This document shows positions 58,911 to 64,000 of a stretch of DNA of 64,000 nucleotides, piece by piece. Positions within the stretch are counted from its first letter, which is position 1. Every line of letters begins with the position of its first letter. This DNA comes from CAZJHX01 sp964545715 (GTDB lineage Bacteria; Myxococcota_A; UBA9042; GCA-2863065): the NCBI GenBank assembly GCA_964545715.1, contig CAZJHX010000052.1:1-64000 (forward strand), written 5' to 3'. The position numbers and the translations under genes are program-made. The notes beneath the pieces are model-generated. The model had not been told where the DNA came from. It saw nothing but the letters and a program-made list of their open reading frames with translations, and searched no databases.

Positions 58911-60737
58911 ATGACTGACGACACGCGCGGTGCGGTGGTGGAGCGGATGCTGCCGCGGTCGTTCGCGAAGCATGTAGAGACGGCGTTTTATGCGCGCACG
59001 TCGGAGCGCGCGACGTGGGAGAAGCTGCTCGTGGATCGGGAGTTTCTGCAGGACCCGTCCAACCACGTGGCGTTGTTTTCGGACCACGGTGTCGAGCACG
59101 TGCGGGATATCGCGCGCCAGTTTGTGACCGTCCACGACCGTGTGATCGGATTGCTGGTCCCCGAGCGCGACACCGCGGGCCGCGACTTCATGCTCGGCTA
59201 CGGCATGCTGGTCACGTACCTGCACGACGCCGGGATGTGCGACTTCTCGGCGTACGGCCGCGCGATCCATCCGCACTTTGCCGCGCAGCTTGCCTGGACG
59301 GCGCCGTTTGAGCCGCTGGTTCAGGTTGTGATGGCTGAAGATCGCGGTGGCGTCGCGAGCCGGTTGAGCGCGCTGGTTGACGGCGGGCACATCCAGGCCC
59401 CGGCGACCACGGTGCTGCGGGAGATGCTGGCGCTGAGCCTGGCTCACAGCAAGACGGCGGTGCCGGTGGAGGTGCTGAATGATGGTCATGCGCTGCGTCG
59501 GGAGCTGATTCGCGTGGTCGGAACCCCGCTGACGTTGCTGTTCCACGAAAACAGGGTCCTGCGAACCGGGGCCAAGCTGCGCCGCGAGACGGGCGACCGC
59601 GCAGCGCTGGAGACGAAACTGGCCGAGGCGACGCACGGTCTGGAGACGTTTGTGGCTGGGCGCGACCGTCGCACATTTCGCAATCCAGACGTCGACGCGG
59701 CCTATTCTGACTTCGAGGCGCAGGCCTTCGCCTGGATGGTCTCGGACGACGCCGAAGTGCGCGCGTTGATGGCGGATGTGCGCGACACGATTCGGATTTT
59801 GCGCTGCGCGGACGCCATGCGCCAACGGGGTACGACGCTGAAGACGTCGGCCGGCTATGAGGTGTTTGTGCACCAGCGCACGGGCCAGGCCGTTTACGCG
59901 ATCCGGACGGCGGATCGCGACCGCCTCATCTCGGTCGCGCAGGACGAGGAGCTCAGCGCGGGTGAGGCCAACGTGTTGGGCTGCGAAATCGACCAGGGTG
60001 GCGACCTCTTCGTGTCGCTGCATACAGGCGCATTCGGGACGCAGCGGGCGGTCCACTGGTCAGCCGCGGCGGCTGCCCGGGTGATCGAGGACATCCAGGC
60101 CGACGCGGTCACCAGCTATGAGCGCCCGGAGGACCTGGATGCGACGGCGCCGCCCAAACCCGCCGAAGAGATGCGCATTCGCATCGAGGAGGTCGCGGAC
60201 CGCCCGGGGTTCTCGGAGCTGGTCGCGACCGCCCTGGCCGCGCGCAGTCCGGCGTTGGCGGAGCGGATTGTGACGGTCCCGTATCTGGGTCCGGACGGCC
60301 CGGAGCGCCGGCGCTATCTGGCCGCGTCCCCACTGCGCTGGCCCGAGCCCAAGCGCCGTGACTTGATCGAGCGGCTCTCCGCGTTTGGCTTCAAGCGCGC
60401 GGACGTCGATCTACAGGTCACCTTTGAGCACACGCGCGCGGCGGCGCTGGCCCAGGGTGAGGTCCTGGTCGAGGCAGGCTCACCTCCGTCGTTTGTCTAT
60501 GTCGCGCTGACGGCCGGCCTCAACGTGATCCGCCTGGGCGGCTACGAGCCGGTTGAGGCCGCAGCGTACGCGCCGATTGGGGACACGGGCGCTGTACGCG
60601 GCGGCGAGCGCAACTCACAGGTCGTAGCGCTGCGACCGTTGGAAGTGCTGATCATCCCCAGCTCGGTTTATCTCGACCACTGGTTCCAGACGATCAGCCA
60701 GGACGAGCTGCGCGAGATCCTCGACGCAGGACACTGA
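58911..60737 (+). CDS. HD-domain phosphohydrolase-like protein with C-terminal cNMP-binding-like domain
   Basis: The protein has about 608 residues. Residues about 50-200 contain an HD-superfamily pattern (S-D-H-G-V-E-H-V-R-D-I-A near 57 and Y-L-H-D-A-G-M near 103). HD proteins usually hydrolyse phosphate esters, often nucleotides, with divalent metals. A middle region of unknown function is followed by a C-terminal domain near 505-600 with an F-V-Y-V-A-L-T-A-G-L-N-V-I-R-L pattern typical of the cyclic-nucleotide-binding fold, though the phosphate-binding loop (E-P-V-E-A-A-A-Y-A-P) is divergent. ATG 58911 directly follows TTGGGG; TTG 58905 is a possible alternative. It is divergent to the Popeye-like gene. 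Confidence 0.78.
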   Translation: MTDDTRGAVVERMLPRSFAKHVETAFYARTSERATWEKLLVDREFLQDPSNHVALFSDHGVEHVRDIARQFVTVHDRVIGLLVPERDTAGRDFMLGYGMLVTYLHDAGMCDFSAYGRAIHPHFAAQLAWTAPFEPLVQVVMAEDRGGVASRLSALVDGGHIQAPATTVLREMLALSLAHSKTAVPVEVLNDGHALRRELIRVVGTPLTLLFHENRVLRTGAKLRRETGDRAALETKLAEATHGLETFVAGRDRRTFRNPDVDAAYSDFEAQAFAWMVSDDAEVRALMADVRDTIRILRCADAMRQRGTTLKTSAGYEVFVHQRTGQAVYAIRTADRDRLISVAQDEELSAGEANVLGCEIDQGGDLFVSLHTGAFGTQRAVHWSAAAAARVIEDIQADAVTSYERPEDLDATAPPKPAEEMRIRIEEVADRPGFSELVATALAARSPALAERIVTVPYLGPDGPERRRYLAASPLRWPEPKRRDLIERLSAFGFKRADVDLQVTFEHTRAAALAQGEVLVEAGSPPSFVYVALTAGLNVIRLGGYEPVEAAAYAPIGDTGAVRGGERNSQVVALRPLEVLIIPSSVYLDHWFQTISQDELREILDAGH

Positions 60738-60741
60738 CCGC

Positions 60742-60828
60742 AGTCTCACTCGCTCCCAAAGTGGGAGTCTTGCTCTCATTTGTGAGACAGCGATGAGACT
60801 CCGGCCGCCCCTAACTGCCTGATATAAC
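60742..60828 (+). promoter_or_regulatory. GAGAC elements, hairpins and -10 upstream of comM
   Basis: In the 150-base gap, AGTCTCA (60742-60748) faces two copies of its complement, TGAGAC (60783-60788) and TGAGACT (60794-60800). Two hairpins lie between or beside them: CTCCCA/TGGGAG (60753-60767) and TCTCA/TGAGA (60774-60787). The first hairpin is followed by a pyrimidine-rich tract and could terminate the HD-domain gene. TATAAC (60823-60828) is a plausible -10 for comM. The elements are seen; regulator or terminator use is inferred. Confidence 0.4.
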
Positions 60829-60887
60829 AGCCGCGGTAGGCTGGCACTGAACTCGCACTGGCGTTGCGCCGACAGAGGAGCGAGGTC

Positions 60888-62408
60888 ATGCCGATCAAGG
60901 TGTTGTCGAGCGGGATTCTGGGGATAGATGCTCACCCCATAGATGTTGAGGTGGATGTGGCGCCCGGCGCCTACGGGTACGAGCTGGTTGGGCTGCCGGA
61001 CACGGCCGTGCGGGAGAGCAAGCAGCGGGTGAAGTCGGCTATTCGTAATGCGGCGTTCCAGGTGCCGCAGGAGAAGGTCGTTATCAATCTCAGTCCGGCG
61101 GATTTCCGCAAGGAGGGGACCGCGTATGACCTCCCTATTGCGGTCGGGATTCTGGCCGCGTCCCGCCAGGCGCGCGGGCTGCCTTTGGACTCCACGCTCT
61201 TCGTAGGCGAGCTGAGCCTCAGCGGTGACGTGCGCCCGGTGCGCGGCATTCTCGCGACCGTGCTCGCCGCGCGGGGGCGCGGCATCGAGCGTGTGGTCGT
61301 GCCGCGTGACAACGGCCCCGAGGCCGCGGCGGTGGAGGGCGTTGACGTGATCGGTGTGGCTTCGCTGCGCGAAGCGGTGGATGTGCTGGAGGGCCGGGCA
61401 GAGCGCACGCCGGTCGCTGCAGAGGTCGCGGCCACGCCGTCGCATGAGCTGTATTCGGATCTACGCTTCGTCAAAGGGCAGAAGCGGGCACGCCGGGCGC
61501 TGGAGATCGCGGCGGCGGGTGGCCATCACCTGCTCATGGTGGGCCCGCCGGGTGCGGGCAAGACGCTGCTGTCTCGCTGCCTGCCCGGGCTCTTGCCCGA
61601 CCTGAGCATGGACGAGCGTCTCGAGGTCAGCCGCATCTACAGCGCCGCGGGGTTGCTGCACCGTGGTCATCTCCTGGCGCGTCGTCCGTTCCGGGCGCCG
61701 CACCACACCTCCAGCGCGGCTGCCGTGGTCGGCGGCGGCTCGGGTAGCCCGCGGCCCGGGGAGATCAGCCTGGCCCATCTAGGCGTGCTGTTTCTGGACG
61801 AGTTTCCCGAGTTCGCGCGGCCCGTGCGCGAGGTCCTGCGAGAGCCGCTGGAGTCGGGCGAGGTCACTATCTCTCGCGCGCGCGCCTCGGTGCGCTTCCC
61901 CGCCCGCTTTCAGCTCGTGGCGACCATGAATCCGTGCCCGTGCGGATATTTCGGGATTTCGGAGGGTCCACGCGCGTGCTCGTGTCATGCAGGGACGGTG
62001 CAGCGGTACGCCGCGCGGTTGAGTGGGCCGCTGGCCGACCGGCTGGACCTGCGGGTTGTGACGCCGCCGGTTCCGCGGCAGATGATGTTGGAGGACTGCG
62101 AGCAGGAGTGCAGCGACGTCGTGCGGGCGCGCGTCTCGGCGGCTCGGGTTCGGCAGCGCGAGCGGCTGGGCGGGACCCCTTTCTACTGCAATGCGTCCGT
62201 CACGGGTGCGCAGCTGGAGGCCATCTGTCGGCTGGACAACAGCAGCCGGGGGTTGATGGGCCGCATGATGGAGCGTAACGGGCTGAGTGCGCGCGGGTTT
62301 CATCGGGTGGTCCGGGTGGCTCGTACCATCGCGGACCTGGCGGCCAGCGCGGAGGTCGCCCATACCCATATCGCGGAGGCGCTGACCTTCAAGGGATATA
62401 CGGCATGA
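60888..62408 (+). CDS. comM: YifB-family Mg-chelatase-like AAA+ ATPase (ComM)
   Basis: The 506-residue hexameric helicase aids branch migration during natural transformation. The N-terminal ChlI-like region (P-I-K-V-L-S-S-G to about 170) is followed by an AAA+ module with Walker A G-P-P-G-A-G-K-T near 218, Walker B V-L-F-L-D-E-F near 300, the M-N-P-C-P-C-G segment near 347 with paired Cys, and C-S-C-H. The C-terminal domain ends K-G-Y-T-A. ATG 60888 follows a good GAGGAGCGAGG; longer in-frame starts lack one. The next small gene overlaps its stop (ATGA). Confidence 0.95.
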   Translation: MPIKVLSSGILGIDAHPIDVEVDVAPGAYGYELVGLPDTAVRESKQRVKSAIRNAAFQVPQEKVVINLSPADFRKEGTAYDLPIAVGILAASRQARGLPLDSTLFVGELSLSGDVRPVRGILATVLAARGRGIERVVVPRDNGPEAAAVEGVDVIGVASLREAVDVLEGRAERTPVAAEVAATPSHELYSDLRFVKGQKRARRALEIAAAGGHHLLMVGPPGAGKTLLSRCLPGLLPDLSMDERLEVSRIYSAAGLLHRGHLLARRPFRAPHHTSSAAAVVGGGSGSPRPGEISLAHLGVLFLDEFPEFARPVREVLREPLESGEVTISRARASVRFPARFQLVATMNPCPCGYFGISEGPRACSCHAGTVQRYAARLSGPLADRLDLRVVTPPVPRQMMLEDCEQECSDVVRARVSAARVRQRERLGGTPFYCNASVTGAQLEAICRLDNSSRGLMGRMMERNGLSARGFHRVVRVARTIADLAASAEVAHTHIAEALTFKGYTA

Positions 62409-62620
62409 GCGCGGCTGAATCGGGTGCCGCCGAGATGCCGGTCTATGCGGTGGCGCGGCAATGTCGCCGTGGTGAGAGCTACCGGCAACCGGACTGGTAC
62501 ACCGAGTCGTTCATGTGGGACGCGGTGATCCACTCCCTCAGCGAGTGTGCTGTGGAGTTGTCCCTGGTGGAGCGGGCGCTCGTGGGCAGGCCGCGGGCAG
62601 CCATGAAGGAGGGCCGATGA
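62405..62620 (+). CDS. Small unknown protein coupled to comM
   Basis: This is a 71-residue hydrophilic protein with two or three Cys and a W-Y-T-E-S-F-M-W-D segment; no family recognised. The ATG overlaps the comM TGA (ATGA), so translation is coupled to it. It might be a small accessory factor, but no direct link is seen. Confidence 0.6.
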   Translation: MSAAESGAAEMPVYAVARQCRRGESYRQPDWYTESFMWDAVIHSLSECAVELSLVERALVGRPRAAMKEGR

Positions 62621-62715
62621 TGAGCGTGTCATAACTGTGTCGGTAGGGGCGTGGTCGTGTGCTAATGTGGCGCGGCGTCTGTTGGATGCCGACTCGTCAC
62701 GCTGGAGGTTTGTGG

Positions 62716-63339
62716 ATGCGGTTTGTCTTGTGGTCCATTTGCGCTGTGGTTCTGTTTGGGGCGCCTGAGGCGCGGGCGGGAGACTGTCCGAAGCTGTTGA
62801 AGACGCTCAAGAATCTGGCGGCCCACGAGCGCGCTATTCGCAGTCCCAACACGCGCCCCGGGCGCATTGGCAAGCACGAGTCCAAAGCGGCTGAGCTGCG
62901 CGGTTACGTCAACCGACATCGTTTGGATTGTGACTGGGCCGGTCGCGCGGCCAAGGTGCCGCTGCTGGCGCCGGTCGCAGAGCTGGGGGGGGGCCGGCAG
63001 GGCGCCATGGCGACGGCAAAGGTCATGATTGGGCTGGAGTTGAAGATTCGCGGGCTGTTGCCGGACGATCGCGTCTGCGTGGTGGCCACGCGGGTGGTCA
63101 AGGGGTCGCGCCGGGGCGGCAAGTGCTTCGGCAAGCAGGTGGCCGGGGCGACCTCCGCCAACATTCGGGCTATCGCCAAAGGTTGGTGCGCCAGCAGAAA
63201 GGGCAACCAGCAGTCGCGCTATTACGGCATCGAGATGAACAAGGTCGCGGCGCTGTTCGAGGGCGAAGGCGCGCCGACGGGGTTTGCGCAGGACGTGCTG
63301 GAGTACTGGATCGACGCGGTGTGTCCGCAGACGCGCTGA
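62716..63339 (+). CDS. Unknown exported protein (207 aa)
   Basis: The protein has a signal peptide with predicted cleavage after A-R-A (residues about 20-22). The mature part begins G-D-C-P-K-L-L-K and is Lys/Arg-rich with five or so Cys and no recognised family. ATG 62716 is set by TGGAGG eight bases upstream; the frame is open from 62659 without signal. It is probably periplasmic. Confidence 0.7.
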   Translation: MRFVLWSICAVVLFGAPEARAGDCPKLLKTLKNLAAHERAIRSPNTRPGRIGKHESKAAELRGYVNRHRLDCDWAGRAAKVPLLAPVAELGGGRQGAMATAKVMIGLELKIRGLLPDDRVCVVATRVVKGSRRGGKCFGKQVAGATSANIRAIAKGWCASRKGNQQSRYYGIEMNKVAALFEGEGAPTGFAQDVLEYWIDAVCPQTR

Positions 63340-63345
63340 CGCTGT

Positions 63346-63377
63346 GGTGGCTCAGTCCACCGGATACGGAATTTTTT
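63346..63377 (+). terminator. Candidate intrinsic terminator after the exported protein gene
   Basis: A GGTGG/CCACC stem (63346-63350 and 63357-63361, six-base loop) is followed after ten bases by a six-T run (63372-63377). The gap between stem and T-run is longer than typical, so this is weak. Confidence 0.35.
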
Positions 63378-63416
63378 AATTAGGGTGTATAGTTTTCCAT
63401 TGAGCGGGGGTTTGTG

Positions 63417-63431
63417 AGTGTGATATACACT
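63417..63431. promoter_or_regulatory. 15-base inverted repeat upstream of the J-domain-like gene
   Basis: AGTGT-GATAT-ACACT lies 35 bases before ATG 63466 in an AT-rich patch (63370-63450) that also contains GTATTGATAAG. It could be an operator or part of the promoter. Confidence 0.4.
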
Positions 63432-63465
63432 GTAAAGTATTGATAAGTGTCGCGATGACGAGGAG

Positions 63466-64000
63466 ATGCGGGTGCGTCCCATTGCCGAGATAAACCCCGA
63501 GAGCGAGTTGCAACAGTTGCTGGACACCAAGTTCGGATTGGCCGAGCGAGGCGACTATTACGCGTTGATTGGCGTGTCTATGACCGCGGATCAAGAGGCG
63601 ATCGACCAGGCCTGGAGTGGGCTGGTGCGGTTGCTCAACGACCGGCGCCTGGCCGAGGACGACATGGTGGCGCGGCGAGACCGCGTTCGAAAGGTGTTGG
63701 TCCGGGCCTATGCCGTGCTCTCGAACCCCACGCGGCGGGCGGTGTATCACCGCAAGCTGCAGAAGAAGGAGTCGGAGCGCAAGACTGAGCGGGTGTTGTT
63801 GGCCGACGATGGGGATCTCGGGCTGTCCAAGGCGGATACGGCCGAGCTGCTCTTTGCGTCTGCCTGCCGCCGGCTGACGGCCGGTGATTATCGTGAAGCG
63901 GAGCGTCTGCTGGCGCGGGCTGCGGATGCGCAGCCGGAGCGGGTCAAGTACCGCCTGAAGCTGGCCGAGACGGTACGTGCAAATCGGTACACGCGGTCCG
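63466..64000 (+). CDS. Divergent J-domain-like plus TPR protein (partial)
   Basis: The 178 visible residues begin with a region shaped like a J domain (G-D-Y-Y-A-L-I-G-V-S, then L-V-R-L-L-N-D-R-R, then V-L-V-R-A-Y-A-V-L-S-N-P-T-R-R-A-V-Y-H). The second helix lacks the HPD motif needed to stimulate DnaK: the site reads L-N-D-R. A TPR-like stretch follows (L-L-A-R-A-A-D-A-Q-P-E-R). It runs off the right edge. ATG 63466 or GTG 63472 (AGGAG at 63461-63465, six bases upstream of the GTG) could start it. It probably acts as a scaffold rather than a canonical co-chaperone. Confidence 0.72.
   Translation, partial: MRVRPIAEINPESELQQLLDTKFGLAERGDYYALIGVSMTADQEAIDQAWSGLVRLLNDRRLAEDDMVARRDRVRKVLVRAYAVLSNPTRRAVYHRKLQKKESERKTERVLLADDGDLGLSKADTAELLFASACRRLTAGDYREAERLLARAADAQPERVKYRLKLAETVRANRYTRS

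Overview
The window is a GC-rich (roughly two-thirds G+C by eye) stretch of a Gram-negative chromosome. It is most likely from a myxobacterium-like deltaproteobacterium (Myxococcota, possibly a Bradymonadales- or Polyangia-type lineage). The evidence is many large Cys-rich lipoproteins with thrombospondin-type-3/MopE-like Ca or metal motifs, three Ser/Thr kinases, a GAF sigma-54 activator next to a kinase-ATPase, a bacterial Popeye-type protein and a DUF5939-type adenylate cyclase. A run of ten N at 55159-55168 shows a draft or metagenome assembly. I see no rRNA, tRNA, CRISPR array, insertion sequence or prophage. No gene-free stretch exceeds about 250 bases.

Layout. 1-12.6 kb: msrA (cut by the left edge), a VWA lipoprotein with twelve Cys-rich repeats, an exported NADAR-HAD fusion, gcvP, and a two-gene unit ending in a surface lipoprotein fused to an amidohydrolase. 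12.7-16.1 kb: a short-chain dehydrogenase, a membrane protein split by an apparent +1 frameshift, and a class III adenylate cyclase. 16.1-30.7 kb: a MopE/TSP3 lipoprotein, two Ser/Thr kinase genes with a TPR/two-TM protein between them, an unknown soluble protein, a kinase-ATPase-TPR signalling protein with its sigma-54 activator, and a two-gene envelope operon. 30.8-40.5 kb: a small leaderless gene with tandem palindromes, a GT21-type glycosyltransferase with a GtrA flippase-like partner, a lipoprotein behind a strongly structured leader, a PQQ-propeller lipoprotein with an EF-hand lipoprotein, a HExxH protease with two peptidoglycan-binding domains, a pterin dehydratase and a deacetylase-like lipoprotein. 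40.7-54.7 kb: two heme-motif proteins, envelope proteins, and a 3268-residue lipoprotein of 22 Ig-like repeats, one FN3 domain and 14 RCC1 blades. 54.7-64 kb: a HEAT-repeat protein, a knottin-like lipoprotein, a CrtC/tocopherol-cyclase-like protein, a divergent Popeye-like/HD-domain pair, the Mg-chelatase-like ATPase ComM, two small unknowns and a J-domain/TPR protein cut by the right edge.

How it works together. About a third of the genes encode exported lipoproteins or outer-membrane proteins, so the region largely builds and decorates the cell surface, interleaved with phospho- and cyclic-nucleotide signalling. Two organisational features stand out. First, many transcription-unit-leading genes have a -10 hexamer 5-9 bases before the start codon and no Shine-Dalgarno sequence, so they look leaderless. 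Second, all seven convergent gene pairs end within 15 bases of each other (two share overlapping stop codons), so there is no room for ordinary intrinsic terminators. Genes inside operons are often joined by stop/start overlaps using ATG, GTG, TTG and apparently even CTG.
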